In this document: positions 41,909 to 52,356 of the stretch, one piece after another
How positions within the stretch are numbered: position 1 is the first letter of the stretch
How the letters are laid out: the number at the start of each line of letters is the position of its first letter
NCBI RefSeq assembly: GCF_022288725.1
Contig: NZ_JAKNTA010000011.1
Location: 62,001-126,000 of the forward strand
Origin: Kitasatospora sp. A2-31
Lineage (GTDB): Bacteria; Actinomycetota; Actinomycetes; Streptomycetales; Streptomycetaceae
Direction: 5' to 3'
DNA: 64,000 nt
Translations under genes and position numbers: made by a program
The notes under the pieces: generated by a model
What the model was told of the DNA's origin: nothing
Database searches by the model: none
What the model saw: only the letters and a program-made list of their open reading frames with translations

Positions 41909-44275
41909 GTGTCCGCCGTCCTGCGCTGGATCCGGGCCGACCTGCGCTCGCACCGCCTCCACGCCCTGCTGATCGTCCTCGCCACCGGCGGTACGGCCGC
42001 CGCCCTCCTGCTCGCCGGCACGCTGCTCGGCGCCGCCGCCGACCCGTGGCAGCGGCAGTTCCGTGCCGCGGGATCACCGGACATCCGGATCGACCTGCGC
42101 CCGTCCGCGACCGCCCGGGGCGGCGCCGACGAACCCTCGGCCGCCGTGCTCGCCGGCGAGCCCGGGGTGCTCGCCGTCTCACCGTCCCAGCACACCGCCG
42201 AGACCACCCTGGTGGGCCGGCACGCCGACGGCGCCGCGGACGCCGGCCCGCCCGGCCGCACGACGCTCGTCCTGCGCGGCGACACCCCGGACGCGGCCCG
42301 CCCGCTGCTGCGCTCCGGGCGCTGGCTCGATCCGGACGACCTCCACGGCATCGTGCTCGAACAGTCCGCGGCCGACGCCGCCTGGGCCCGCACCGGGGAC
42401 CACCTGACCGTCCTCGACGCCCGCGGCGGCCCGGTCGACCTCCAGGTCGTCGGCATCGCGGACAGCCCCGACCAGTTGCCCAGCCAGGCCGCCGGCTACG
42501 ACCTCGGCTGGGCTCCTCCCGCCACCCTCGACCTCGTGCAGCCCGAGCGGGCGGCGCAGGGACTCACCCTCGGTCTGAAGCTGGCCCGCCCCTCCGACGC
42601 CGGGTACGCGGCCCAGCGGGTAGTCAGCGTCCTCGGCGCCGAGCGGGTCTCCCGGATCACCACCTGGCTGGACGCGCGGGCCGCCCGGCAGCAGGACAAC
42701 CGGCTGGCCGGCCTGCTGCTCGGCCTCAGCGGAATCGCCGCCCTGCTCGCCGCGGCCCTCGTGGTGGCCGGTGCGGCCGGCGGCCGGATCCGGGCGCGGA
42801 CCGGCGACATCGCCCTGCTCAAGGCGCTCGGCTTCACCGCCGGCCAGGTCGCCTGGATGTTCATCGCCGAACAGCTCCTGCTGGCCGGCACCGGCGTGCT
42901 GCTCGGCGCCGGCGGGGCCGCGATCGCCGTCCACGCCGTACCGGCCCTCGGCGGCGGGGCCGACGCGCTGCCCGGGCTCGTCCCCGGCGGCACGGCGACC
43001 ACCGGCGCCGTGATCGCCGCCGCGCTCCTCGCCGTCGGGGCCGCCGCCGCGCTGCCCGCCCTGCGGGCTGCCCGGGTCGCCCCCGTGCCTCCGACCGACG
43101 GCACCCGGCCGCCCGTCATGACGGGCCGACCGGTCCGGCTCGGCCCCCTCCGACGGCTGCCGCCGGCCCTCGCCATCGGGCTGGGCGGCGTCCTGCGCCG
43201 GCGCTCGGACCTGGTCGGAAGCGCCCTGCGGCTGACCGTCCCGGTCGTCGCCGCCACCCTGGCCCTGAGCACCTGGACGACCCTCGACGCCGTCACCCGG
43301 CCCGACGGCGGCGCCACCGTGCCGGCCGTCACCGCCCGCCGCGCCACCCCCGACCAGACGCCCGGGGACGGGCAGCTCGCCGCCGCCCTGGCCGGCGACG
43401 TCGCCGTGCAGGGCGTCTACCCGGGCGCCGAGGTGCAGGCCCTCGCACCCGGCCAGTCCGCGACGCTCACCCTCCGCGCCGTCGGCACCACCGACGCCCC
43501 GTACCCGTACACCCTCGTCGAGGGCCGGGCGATCCGCGCCACCGACGAGGCCGTCGCCGGACAGGGCGCCCTCGACCTGCTCGGCGCCCGGGTCGGCCAG
43601 TGGGTGCGGCTCACCACCGGGAGCACCCCGCGCATCCTGCACATCGTCGGGCGCAATCTCGAACCGGAACACGGCGGGCGTGTCCTGTCCACCGGCTTCG
43701 ACACCCTCGACCGGCCCGGCGATCCCACCCACCCCGACTTCTGGCAGCTGACCCTGCGCCCCGGCCAGGACCCGGCGGAGGTCCAGCGCGACCTCCCCGC
43801 CCGCGCCGGCCTCGCCGGCCGGACGGAGATCCGCGTCCCGACCGGCCCGGTCACCCGGCCCGGTGCCCTGCGGGTCAGCGTGATCGGCCTCCTGCTCCTG
43901 CTCTCCCTCATCTGCCTGGTCGACCTGGTCACCACGGCCACCGCCGGCTTCCAGGAACGCCGCCGGGACCTCGGCCTGCTCCGGGCGACCGGTCTGACCC
44001 CGGGCCAGTCCGCCGTGGTCCTCGCAGTCCGGGGGACGGCCATCGCCCTCGTCACCGTCGCCGTAGGCTCGGCCGTCGCCGTCCCCCTCGTCCGGCGGCT
44101 CATCGACCGGCAGGGTGAGCTGAGCGGCATCGGCGCGGGCATCGCCCGCACACCCTCCGTCTGGACGGTCCTCGCCATGGCCGCCGTCTGCGCCACCGCG
44201 GCCGCCGTCCTCTGCGCCCTCCCGGTGCTGCGCCTCCCCCCGCCGACCCGCACCCCGGACGGCACCGGCCGGTAG
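41909..44275 (+). CDS. FtsX-like ABC permease, duplicated type
   Basis: 788-aa membrane protein with two FtsX repeats: a TM near residues 18-38, a large extracellular region, a three-TM block (GLLLGLSGIAALLAAALVV, through about residue 390), a second extracellular region (about 440-640) and a C-terminal three-TM block (VSVIGLLLLLSLICLVDLV onward). GTG start chosen at 41909. With the PadR regulator and the ATPase it forms an efflux or envelope-stress operon of the type inducible by antimicrobial compounds. The substrate is unknown. Confidence 0.88.
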   Translation: MSAVLRWIRADLRSHRLHALLIVLATGGTAAALLLAGTLLGAAADPWQRQFRAAGSPDIRIDLRPSATARGGADEPSAAVLAGEPGVLAVSPSQHTAETTLVGRHADGAADAGPPGRTTLVLRGDTPDAARPLLRSGRWLDPDDLHGIVLEQSAADAAWARTGDHLTVLDARGGPVDLQVVGIADSPDQLPSQAAGYDLGWAPPATLDLVQPERAAQGLTLGLKLARPSDAGYAAQRVVSVLGAERVSRITTWLDARAARQQDNRLAGLLLGLSGIAALLAAALVVAGAAGGRIRARTGDIALLKALGFTAGQVAWMFIAEQLLLAGTGVLLGAGGAAIAVHAVPALGGGADALPGLVPGGTATTGAVIAAALLAVGAAAALPALRAARVAPVPPTDGTRPPVMTGRPVRLGPLRRLPPALAIGLGGVLRRRSDLVGSALRLTVPVVAATLALSTWTTLDAVTRPDGGATVPAVTARRATPDQTPGDGQLAAALAGDVAVQGVYPGAEVQALAPGQSATLTLRAVGTTDAPYPYTLVEGRAIRATDEAVAGQGALDLLGARVGQWVRLTTGSTPRILHIVGRNLEPEHGGRVLSTGFDTLDRPGDPTHPDFWQLTLRPGQDPAEVQRDLPARAGLAGRTEIRVPTGPVTRPGALRVSVIGLLLLLSLICLVDLVTTATAGFQERRRDLGLLRATGLTPGQSAVVLAVRGTAIALVTVAVGSAVAVPLVRRLIDRQGELSGIGAGIARTPSVWTVLAMAAVCATAAAVLCALPVLRLPPPTRTPDGTGR

Positions 44276-44461
44276 CCGCGGACGACGGATTTATCCGGAG
44301 CGTAACGGCGGCGCAGCAGCCCGGACGATCCGCCCGCCTACGCTGCGAAGCGTCGTCGCTGCCATCGGATCCGTCGCCGCCGCCGGATCCGCCGCAGCCA
44401 CCGGATCCACCGCCTCGTCCGTAGCGGACGCGGGGTGCCGGTACCGGATCCGAGGAGGACC

Positions 44462-46489
44462 GTGCGCCGTCCGAACCCGCCCGACTGGCTCGCCCACCCC
44501 CTGCGCATCCAGCACGGCCCCGTCCCCTGGACGGCCGCCCTGCGCGGGGCCCTCGGGATGGCCCCGCTGCTCGCCGCCGGGGTCGCCCTCGGCCACCCCC
44601 ACGAGGCCGTGCTCGCCGGGCTCGGCGCCCTGTTCGCCGGCATCAACGACCGCGCCGGTACCCGCCGGGCGGGTCTGCTGCACATCGGCGTCCCGGCTCT
44701 CGGCGGCGCACTCGGCCTGCTGCTCGGTGTCGCCGACGGTTGGTGGGCCGTCCCGCTGCTGGGCGCCGTCGGCCTCGTCTCCGGTGCGATCAGCGTCGCC
44801 GGGCCGGTCAGCTCGGCCGCTGCCGTCCAGCTGCTCGTCCTCGCCGCCGTCGGCAGCGGCATGCCGCTCCAGTCACCCGGTCCGCTGAAGGCGTGCTGCT
44901 ACCTGGCCGGCGCTTCATGGATCGTGCTGCAACGGCTCGCCGTCCGCCCGCGCGGCACCGCCCGAGGACACGACGCCGGCGAGCGGCTCGCCGTCGCCGC
45001 CGTGTTCGACGCCCTCGCGGACGCGCTCGCAGCCGTCGGCACCCCCGGCGCCGCTGCGGCCCGGCGCCGCCTCACCACAGCACTCGACCGGGCCGACGAG
45101 GCGCTGCGCCTGCGCCGCCTGCTCCCGCTGCCCGGTCGCCGCCGGACCGGGCCGGACCGGGCGTCCGTACGCCTGGCCGCCGCATCGGCCCTCTGCGAGG
45201 CGGCCGTCGCACTGCTGTGGGAGAGCGAACCCCTGCCACAGCGGATCGGCGACGGCCCGCGCCGCCTCGCTGCGGCCGTCCGCACCGACACGACTCCCGG
45301 GCCGCTGCCCGCGCCCGTCTCCGACACGCCGGCCCGCACCGCGTTCGACCGTGCCCTCCTCGACGCCGGACTGGCCTTCAGCCTCGCCGGCCCCGGCGTC
45401 GGGCGGCCCGACCGGACGCTGAGCGGCACCGACCGCACGGGGACGCCACGGACCGCGCCGGGCCGTCCACGGAGCCGGGTGCACCCGGCCGGGCCCGCCG
45501 GACGCGAGTACGGACTGCGCGTCGCCGTCTGCGTGACCGTCAGCACCGCCGCCGCCCTGCTGCTGCGGACCGACCACTGGTACTGGCTGCCGGCAACCGC
45601 CGCCTTCCTGGTCAAGCCGGACTACGGGCCGTTGTTCTCCCGCGTCGTCAACCGCTTCGCGGGCACGGCCGTCGGCGTCCTGCTGTTCGCGGTGCTCGCC
45701 GCGTTCGCGCCGAGCGCGGCCGGAACCGGCGCCTGGTGGCCGGTCGCGGCGGTCGCGATCGCCGGTGCCCTGCTGCCGTCGGCCCTGTGCCACTTCGGAC
45801 TCCAGACCGCCGTCATCACCGTCACCGTGCTGGCCTTCGTCACCCTCGGCGGCGACACCCAGGCCGTGACCTCCCGCCTCGGCGACACCGCGATCGCCTG
45901 CGCGATCGTGCTCCTGGTCGGCCACCTGCCGGCTCTCGTCGACTCCCGTGCCGGCGTGGGCCACCGCTCCGCCCAGGCGCTGCGCGACATCCACCACTAC
46001 CTGGATCACATCCTCGACGAACCCGGGGAGCCGCACCGCACGGACCCGGACCTTCGCGACGCGCACCACGCCCACCAGGCGCGCTCCGCACACCACGCGC
46101 ACGCCGTGCACCACGCAGACCGGCGGGCGGTGCTGCGTCGTGCCGCGTACCAGGCGCTCGCACAGGCCCGCACCGCCGCCGAGCACGCCGCTGCCGAGCT
46201 CCGTACGGCGCCGGACCGGGACTGGCTCCGCGTCACCGCCGGTGCCGAACGCATCGCCGACGCCGCCACCGCCTGCGCCGTACGCCTGGAACACGGCGCG
46301 CCCCGACCGGCCCCGCCGGCCCGGCGGGAGGTGACCGCCGCACTGGCGGCCGTGGCGGACGCCATCGACGGCCGGGGGCCCGCCGCCACCTCGCTCGCCA
46401 CCGCCTCGGCCCACGTCCCCGACGGCTGCCGCACGCTCGACGACATCCTCACCGAACTCCGGCGGATCGACGCCCTGGCGGCGCCCTGA
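44462..46489 (+). CDS. FUSC-family membrane protein
   Basis: 675-aa protein with two clusters of hydrophobic helices (about residues 25-150 and 355-490) separated by a charged cytoplasmic region, the layout of FUSC/aromatic-acid exporter-like proteins (FUSC_2). The second cluster contains LVKPDYGPLFSRVVNRFAGT, a recognisable family motif. GTG 44462 follows GAGGAGG closely; an upstream GTG at 44435 is possible. A His-rich stretch (about residues 535-560, HHAHQARSAHHAHAVHH) lies in the C-terminal cytoplasmic part and could bind metal. The gene stands alone; transport substrate unknown. Confidence 0.8.
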   Translation: MRRPNPPDWLAHPLRIQHGPVPWTAALRGALGMAPLLAAGVALGHPHEAVLAGLGALFAGINDRAGTRRAGLLHIGVPALGGALGLLLGVADGWWAVPLLGAVGLVSGAISVAGPVSSAAAVQLLVLAAVGSGMPLQSPGPLKACCYLAGASWIVLQRLAVRPRGTARGHDAGERLAVAAVFDALADALAAVGTPGAAAARRRLTTALDRADEALRLRRLLPLPGRRRTGPDRASVRLAAASALCEAAVALLWESEPLPQRIGDGPRRLAAAVRTDTTPGPLPAPVSDTPARTAFDRALLDAGLAFSLAGPGVGRPDRTLSGTDRTGTPRTAPGRPRSRVHPAGPAGREYGLRVAVCVTVSTAAALLLRTDHWYWLPATAAFLVKPDYGPLFSRVVNRFAGTAVGVLLFAVLAAFAPSAAGTGAWWPVAAVAIAGALLPSALCHFGLQTAVITVTVLAFVTLGGDTQAVTSRLGDTAIACAIVLLVGHLPALVDSRAGVGHRSAQALRDIHHYLDHILDEPGEPHRTDPDLRDAHHAHQARSAHHAHAVHHADRRAVLRRAAYQALAQARTAAEHAAAELRTAPDRDWLRVTAGAERIADAATACAVRLEHGAPRPAPPARREVTAALAAVADAIDGRGPAATSLATASAHVPDGCRTLDDILTELRRIDALAAP

Positions 46490-46561
46490 GCCGCCGACAA
46501 GGACGATCCGGCCACGGCCCGGCGGCGGGGGCGCGCCCATGCGGATGAGAGGGTGGGCCCC

Positions 46562-47629
46562 GTGAACGAGACGATCATGGCAGAAGCCCGCGAGCGAGCC
46601 GCCGGACACCGGCACCGGTTCGACCTCCGCTTCGAGGCCTACTTCGCCGCCCTCCCGGAACGCCTCGACACCCCGCCGCTCAGCCGGTTCACCCCACGCT
46701 GCCTGGAACTGCTGCGGGACCTCTCACTGCGCGGCGGCAAGCGGCTGCGGGTCGCCCTGCTGTACGAGGCCGCCCGGCTGGTGACCACCGACCCGGTACC
46801 CGGCCTGGCCGAGGCCGCCCTGAGCATCGAACTGCTCCAGACGCACGGGCTCGTCCACGACGACATCATCGACGACACGCCCCTGCGCCGCGGCGGCCCC
46901 TCCACCTACTACGCCTACCGCCGGGACTTCCCGGAGGCGGACCGCACCGCCCTCGGCCTGGCCCTCCTGGCCGGGGACCTCGCCGCCTTCCTCGCGATGC
47001 GGGTCCTGCTGGACGCGGACGTCCCCGCCGAGCTGCGCCAGGCGATGCTGGAGGTACAGCTCGACGCCGGCGCCGAGACGGTCACCGGCCAGATCGTCGA
47101 CCTTGAACGCGACTTCCGGCCGCTCCCGGACGAGGAGTTCCTGCACACCGTCTGCGAGTACAAGTCCACCCGGTACTCCGTGCTCGCCCCGCTGCGACTG
47201 GGCCTGCTGGCCGCAGGTGAGGACGTGGCCCGCCACGACGCACGGCTGCGCCGGTACGCGACCCTGGTCGGCATCGGCGGCCAGCTCCGCGACGACTACC
47301 TCGACCTGTTCGGCGACGACGGCACCACCGGCAAGTCCACCGGCACCGACCTCCGCGCCGGCCGCCGCAGTTACGCCGTGAGCGCCCTGCTCGCCGCCGC
47401 GGACGGGACGCAGCGGGCCGTGGTGGAGTCCGCGCTCGGTGACCCGCACTGCCCCGACGAAACGGTCGAGCACGTCCGCGAGCTGGCCCGGCTGCTGGGC
47501 GTGGACGACAAGCTCCGCTCCGACATGCGCCGCTGCGCCGATGCGGCCCGCACCGAGGCCCGGGGCTGGCGCCCGCACTGGCGCGAGGAGGCGGTGGCCT
47601 CTTCGAAGGCCTGCCGCTGTCGCACGTGA
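46562..47629 (+). CDS. Isoprenyl diphosphate synthase (polyprenyl synthetase family)
   Basis: 355-aa trans-isoprenyl diphosphate synthase. GGKRLRVALLYEAARLV binds IPP; the first Asp-rich motif is HDDIIDDTPLRRGG and the second GGQLRDDYLDLFGDD. These enzymes elongate allylic diphosphates with IPP; the chain length is not certain. GTG 46562 is preceded at eight bases by GAGAGGG; GTG 46553 is possible. No terpene cyclase is adjacent. It precedes the kinase operon with a gap of about 130 bases, so the two are probably separate units. Confidence 0.9.
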   Translation: MNETIMAEARERAAGHRHRFDLRFEAYFAALPERLDTPPLSRFTPRCLELLRDLSLRGGKRLRVALLYEAARLVTTDPVPGLAEAALSIELLQTHGLVHDDIIDDTPLRRGGPSTYYAYRRDFPEADRTALGLALLAGDLAAFLAMRVLLDADVPAELRQAMLEVQLDAGAETVTGQIVDLERDFRPLPDEEFLHTVCEYKSTRYSVLAPLRLGLLAAGEDVARHDARLRRYATLVGIGGQLRDDYLDLFGDDGTTGKSTGTDLRAGRRSYAVSALLAAADGTQRAVVESALGDPHCPDETVEHVRELARLLGVDDKLRSDMRRCADAARTEARGWRPHWREEAVASSKACRCRT

Positions 47630-47757
47630 TACCGGGGTAGTGCACCGATCCCCGGGCTCCGGTGGGCACCCGAGCAGCACCGGCCGGGGGGTGTGGCCTG
47701 ATCCGATCACGTTCAATGACTACCTGTCAGATCACTTCTGGCGTAACGTCTTCCGCC

Positions 47758-49676
47758 ATGGGGCGGGAGGATCCTTGGCTGGCGCGCATCGAGGACACCC
47801 GGGGGCGCGTGCACGGGGCCGGGACGATGCTCGACGGCCAGTACGTGGCTGGTCAGTGCGAAGATCACCTCGGTCTGAGCCTGCTGACCGATCGCGTCAC
47901 CGATGATCTCTTCCGCCAGTTGGAGGAGTTGGGCTCGCCGATAGTCCTCGTGGTGAACGCGGTCGACCGTGCGAGGAGAAGCGGTTCCTGATCGAGCTCA
48001 GACACGACGACATCGTCGACATCTACGACTTCGTGACACACGAGCCGGCAGGCGGATCCGGGCGCGGCTACCACGGCTACCTCGTGATGGAATACGTACC
48101 CGGCTACTCCCTGGAGCACCCGGAACTGTTCGGCCGACTGGCGACCGAGCAGGTCATCGGCTACGTCCTGCGCGTACTGCGGGCGTTCCAGTACCTCCAC
48201 GACAACCAGTACCTGTTCTGCGACCTGAAGCCGAGCAACCTGATGGTGTACGGCTCCCAGATCAAGCTGATCGACCTCGGCGCGGTTCGCGAGGCCGGGA
48301 CACCGGGCAGCGGGGCGTACTCGGAGGAGTACAGGGCCCCGGAGCTGATGGTCACCGGGCCCACTGTCGCCACCGACCTCCATACGGTGGGCAGGACCCT
48401 GGAGTCGCTCTTCCGGTGGTACACCGCCGACCCGGACAGTGCCCGCTTCACCTCGCTGCACCGGCTCATCAGTCGCGCCACCCATGACGATCCGCAGCTG
48501 CGCTTCGCCTCGGCAGCCGAAATGGCAGGCCAACTGAGCGGCGTGCTCCGCGAGTTGGTATCACGCCGCGACGGCACCCAGTACACCGCGCCGTCGCTGC
48601 TCTTCGCCCGCTCCACCGCGCTGATCGACCCCGGGCTCGGGACGGTGCCGCCGCTCGACCGGTGGACGAGCTCCGCGGCGCTGCGGGCGGCGGTCGAGGG
48701 CAGCTGCCGTCCGCTCGCCACCGCGCCGCCCACGCCGGTCATGGCAGCGGCCAGGCTGCCCGAGCCGCTGGTCGACGCCCGCGACCCCGCTGCCGGGTTC
48801 CTCAGGGCGTCGGTCAGCGCCGATCCGGCGGTCGCGCTGTCCCAGCTCGCCTCCTACGCCGATCCCGCCCCGGCCTCCGCCCATGCGTCCTCGCCCGAGG
48901 TCGAGTTGCTGCGCTGTCGACTCCACCTGCGGCTTGACGACCTCGAGGCGGCGCGCGCCGCACTGGACCAGGCGAGGGGCCTGTTGCGGCCCGGCTGGCG
49001 GCTCAACTGGCATGAGGGACTGATGGCACTGGCCGAGCAGCAGCTCGGCGGCGCGGAGAAGATGTTCACCTCCTGCCACCAGATGCTGCCGGGTGAGCTC
49101 GCACCGCAGCTCGCGCTGGCACTGTGCGCCGAGTACCGAGCGGCGAACCGAGCGGCGAACGACGAGGAGCTCGACGCCGCAGCGGCGGCCTACCTGTCGG
49201 TGTGGCGGACCGACAGCTGGCACGAGAGCGCCGCCTTCGGCCACGCCCGGACGAGGCTCCGCCGTGGTGACCGGGCCGGCGCGATCTCGGCGTTGAGGCA
49301 GATACCCGACACCTCACCGCACCATCGGGCGGCGCGGATCGCCGCGCTGTGCATTCACGTAGGGCGGCTCGACGCGGGCCCCGAGGGCCTGCCCGAGCGC
49401 GCGGACCTCGCTGAAGCCGAGCAGCTTCTGGCCACACTGCCGTTGGACGAGCCAGAGCGGCGTCGGCTCGCCGCCCTGATCCTGGAGGCAAGGCTCGACC
49501 GCCGGCGCGGCCCGCAACCGGGCCGAACCAAGTCTGACGACGACGTCACGGAACACGAGATCCGGTTGAGGCTGGAGAAGGAGTATCGGGCGTTCGCCAA
49601 GTGGGCACCGGACGAGATCCGCCACACCGTGCTCGTCGATCTGGCCAATGCCGTAAGGCCGGTCACCACGCGGTGA
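47758..49676 (+). pseudogene. PknG-like Ser/Thr kinase with TPR domain; N-lobe damaged and frameshifted
   Basis: Clear relative of mycobacterial PknG. The N-terminal piece (47758-47991) has DGQYVAGQCE, then diverges and stops. The rest is open from about 47975 in another frame: EKRFLIELRHDDIVDIYDFV, the hinge GYLVMEYVPGYSL, catalytic loop FCDLKPSNLM, metal site IKLIDLGAV, PTVATDLHTVGRTL, then a TPR-type C-terminal half (PGELAPQLALALCAEY, SAAFGHARTRLRRGDRAGA, LVDLANAVRPVTTR) that follows PknG closely. The glycine-rich loop (HGGLG in PknG) and the VLK lysine are not found; the corresponding stretch is about eight codons short and reads PIVLVVN. So this copy is either a pseudogene, a sequencing casualty or a pseudokinase expressed from an internal start. 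First gene of a five-gene operon. Confidence 0.8.
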
Positions 49677-49729
49677 GCCGGGACCTTCGAATCATCCGTC
49701 AACTTTCCCACAGATGAGGAGCTTGGCAC

Positions 49730-51220
49730 GTGAGCGAAGCACCGACCGTCACTCTGGAGGCCAACTACGACAGGTACCGCTCTCTCGACGAGCGCGAAGT
49801 GCACGTCTACCTCAGCGTGGTCGCCACCACCGCGGCCGACCGGCCGGCGAACCCGCCGCGCGGTGCGCGGTTCGCCGAGGTGATCCTGCTGGACCAGTCG
49901 GGGTCGATGAGCGATCCGCGCACCAAGCTCCAACGGGCCAAGGAGGCGAGTTGCGCCGCCATCGACACCCTGCGCGAAGGCACCCGCTTCGCGGTGGTCG
50001 CCGGTACCCACCAGGCGACCATGATCTACCCTCGGGAGTCCTTCCTCGCCCCGGCGAACGCCGCTACCCGTGCGGAGGCGAAGCAGGCTGTCAACCGGAT
50101 CGCCCCCGGCGCCCAGGGCACGGTCATCGGCGCCTGGCTCGACAAGGCCCGTGAACTGCTCGAACCGCACGGCGATCTGATCTGCCACGCGCTACTGCTC
50201 ACCGATGGGCGCAACGAGCATCAGGACCGGTCGGCCCGGTCGATGGAGACCGTGCTCGCCGACTGCCGTTCCGTGTTCACCTGCGACGCCCGCGGTATCG
50301 GAGCGGACTGGGAACCCGCCGAGCTGAGACGGATCGCCGAGGAACTCCAGGGCACGGCGGACGCGGTACCCGACCTGGCCGACCTGGCCTCCGACTTCCG
50401 CGCACTGATCCGCACCGCGATGGGCCGCACGCTGTCCGACCTGGCCCTGCGGGTGCCCTGCGCACCGGGAGTTTCGGTGTCGGTCCTCGAACAGGCCCAC
50501 CCGGCGCTGGCCGACCTGATCGGCCATCGCCTGCCACTGGCCGGAACAGCGGCGGCCGACTACCCGACCGGCCCGTGGAGCAGCGAGGCCCGCCGATACG
50601 TCGCGACCTTCGTCGTGACCGGCGACCGGACGGTCGGCGCCGACGCGGAGACCCTGGCCTCCATCGAGGTGGTCACCGGAGCGATCGGCACCGAACTGGC
50701 CACACCCGTCAGCTCTGTGGAGGTGGTCAGCGCGCGTTGGCTCGACCAGCCGGCCCCGGAGACCGTCCTCGGGGCCGATCGACGCCGCCACGAGCGGGAG
50801 AAGGAGCTGTACGCGCTCCGATGGCGGGGTGGGGCACTGTACCGCCAGGGGGATCGCCACGGGGCGTGCGATGCCTGGGGCCGCGCCGTGGCGCTGGCCG
50901 CCGAGCTGCGCAACGAGGACGCGCTACGGCGGCTGGGCAAGGTCGTCCGGGTCGAGGATGCCGTACGCGGCGTGGTCAGCCTCCTCCCCGGGCTGGATCC
51001 GGACTATGTCCTGCAGGCCATGATGGGCACGGTCACCAGCGCCTCGTACGGCCCCTCGCACAACCCCGCGCCGCGTGCCGATCCGGCGCCCGGGTACCCG
51101 TCGGCCCCGGGGCCCGAATGCCCGCGGTGCGGCCGGGTCGCGGTGGCCGGGGCACGGTACTGCGAGAACCTCGAATGCGACTACGAGTTCACGGGCAGCT
51201 CACCGGTGATGGGCGGATGA
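49730..51220 (+). CDS. vWA-domain protein with C-terminal zinc ribbon
   Basis: 496-aa cytoplasmic protein. A von Willebrand A domain occupies about residues 40-230 with an intact MIDAS (LLDQSGSMSD, and LLLTDGRNEH). A beta-rich middle part and a helical segment with Leu/Arg-rich repeats follow (about 360-430). The last 40 residues hold a C4 zinc ribbon (CPRCGRVAVAGARYCENLEC). GTG 49730 has GAGGAG eight bases upstream. It is the second gene of the PknG-type operon and overlaps the next gene by ATGA. It may be the phosphorylation target or scaffold of the kinase; that is inferred from gene order. Confidence 0.85.
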   Translation: MSEAPTVTLEANYDRYRSLDEREVHVYLSVVATTAADRPANPPRGARFAEVILLDQSGSMSDPRTKLQRAKEASCAAIDTLREGTRFAVVAGTHQATMIYPRESFLAPANAATRAEAKQAVNRIAPGAQGTVIGAWLDKARELLEPHGDLICHALLLTDGRNEHQDRSARSMETVLADCRSVFTCDARGIGADWEPAELRRIAEELQGTADAVPDLADLASDFRALIRTAMGRTLSDLALRVPCAPGVSVSVLEQAHPALADLIGHRLPLAGTAAADYPTGPWSSEARRYVATFVVTGDRTVGADAETLASIEVVTGAIGTELATPVSSVEVVSARWLDQPAPETVLGADRRRHEREKELYALRWRGGALYRQGDRHGACDAWGRAVALAAELRNEDALRRLGKVVRVEDAVRGVVSLLPGLDPDYVLQAMMGTVTSASYGPSHNPAPRADPAPGYPSAPGPECPRCGRVAVAGARYCENLECDYEFTGSSPVMGG

Positions 51221-52356
51221 CAGCCACCACCGCGGTCGTGCCTGAACCGGCGGCGGACGAACCGGCGACGCCCTCCACGACCGCGCGCACCCTGCGCCGG
51301 CTCCGCGGGGCGCTGGTGGCGGGCAGCCTGCTGACCGGGGCGCTGTGCCTGGTGGTGTCCGGCCGCGCACACGCCGGTATCGACGCCGCCGGTGGGCGGG
51401 CCGCCCCTGCCGTGCTCCGGGCCGAGGCGGCGTACAGCGCGCTCGCGGATGCCCAACGCGTGGCGGTGCACGGCTTCCGGCACGACACCGTGGTCCTCGG
51501 CGGACTCGGCGACCGTTACCGGAACGACATCGCCGCGATCAACCAGAACCTGGCGGAACTGGCCGGATACAACGTGGCCGGCCCGGCGGGCAGCAGCGAT
51601 CTGCAACTCGTCGAAGGGCTCGTCGTCAACTACAACGCCGAGATCGAGCAGGCCACCGCCGACTACCAGCAGACCGGCGAGATCACCCGCGCCCTGCCGG
51701 CCCTGTGGTACGCCACCCTGCAGTACCAGGAGGTCTTGAACACGCTGGACCGGCTACGGAAGGAGGAGAGCGCGGCACTGACCGCCCGGCGCGGCTCGGT
51801 GTGGCTGGCCGGCACCACGGTTCTGCTGTTCCTGGTGCCCTTCGCGCTGCTACTGGCGCTGTTCGCTCGGACACGGTCGGTGCTGCGTCGCCGGTTCCGG
51901 CGTCGGTTGAGCCTCCCGTTGACGACCGCTGTGCTCGCCCTCACCGCGGCGGCCCTGTCGTGCGGTCTGTCGCTCCATGCCTCGGGCGGGCACCTTCGCT
52001 CCGCCCTGGACGGTCCGTTCGTGGAAGCCGTCACCCTGACACGGCAGCAGGCGAGCCGGTCCGCCGCCGAAGCCGACGCGGACCTGTTCGCCATCGTCGC
52101 GCGGGCATGCCCGGCCGCCACGTCCTGCGGGACCCACCTGACACCGCCGACCTCCGCGCCGGCGACCGTCGGGCCGGATCAGGCCGGTCACCGACAGGCC
52201 CAGGCCGAGGCCAGGTTCACGCGCGGCGTCACCGACGCGGGCGCCTGGTTCTCCGAACGCCTGGCAGTTCTCGTGCTGCTGCCCCTGGCTGCAGCCGCGG
52301 CGGCCGCTCGCGCCCTGGGTCCGCGCATCGACGAGTACCGGTTCGGAGGCCGATGA
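51217..52356 (+). CDS. Four-TM GlnX-like membrane sensor
   Basis: 379-aa membrane protein: cytoplasmic N-tail, TM1 (about 31-50, ALVAGSLLTGALCLVVSG), an extracytoplasmic helical domain (50-190), TM2 (192-216, LAGTTVLLFLVPFALLLALF), a very basic cytoplasmic loop (RTRSVLRRRFRRRL), TM3 (230-250), a second extracellular part (250-345) and TM4 (348-368). This topology and its place between a PknG-type kinase and a solute-binding lipoprotein match GlnX of mycobacteria, which relays binding-protein occupancy to PknG. Overlaps both neighbours by four bases. Assignment is from topology and context; sequence similarity was not measured. Confidence 0.75.
   Translation: MTATTAVVPEPAADEPATPSTTARTLRRLRGALVAGSLLTGALCLVVSGRAHAGIDAAGGRAAPAVLRAEAAYSALADAQRVAVHGFRHDTVVLGGLGDRYRNDIAAINQNLAELAGYNVAGPAGSSDLQLVEGLVVNYNAEIEQATADYQQTGEITRALPALWYATLQYQEVLNTLDRLRKEESAALTARRGSVWLAGTTVLLFLVPFALLLALFARTRSVLRRRFRRRLSLPLTTAVLALTAAALSCGLSLHASGGHLRSALDGPFVEAVTLTRQQASRSAAEADADLFAIVARACPAATSCGTHLTPPTSAPATVGPDQAGHRQAQAEARFTRGVTDAGAWFSERLAVLVLLPLAAAAAAARALGPRIDEYRFGGR

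Noticed and set aside
40495..44275. PadR/ABC/FtsX operon as part of the peptide cluster's resistance
   Set aside because: It lies 18 kb away beyond the terminators and the unreliable rRNA region, with no sequence link to the NRPS genes.
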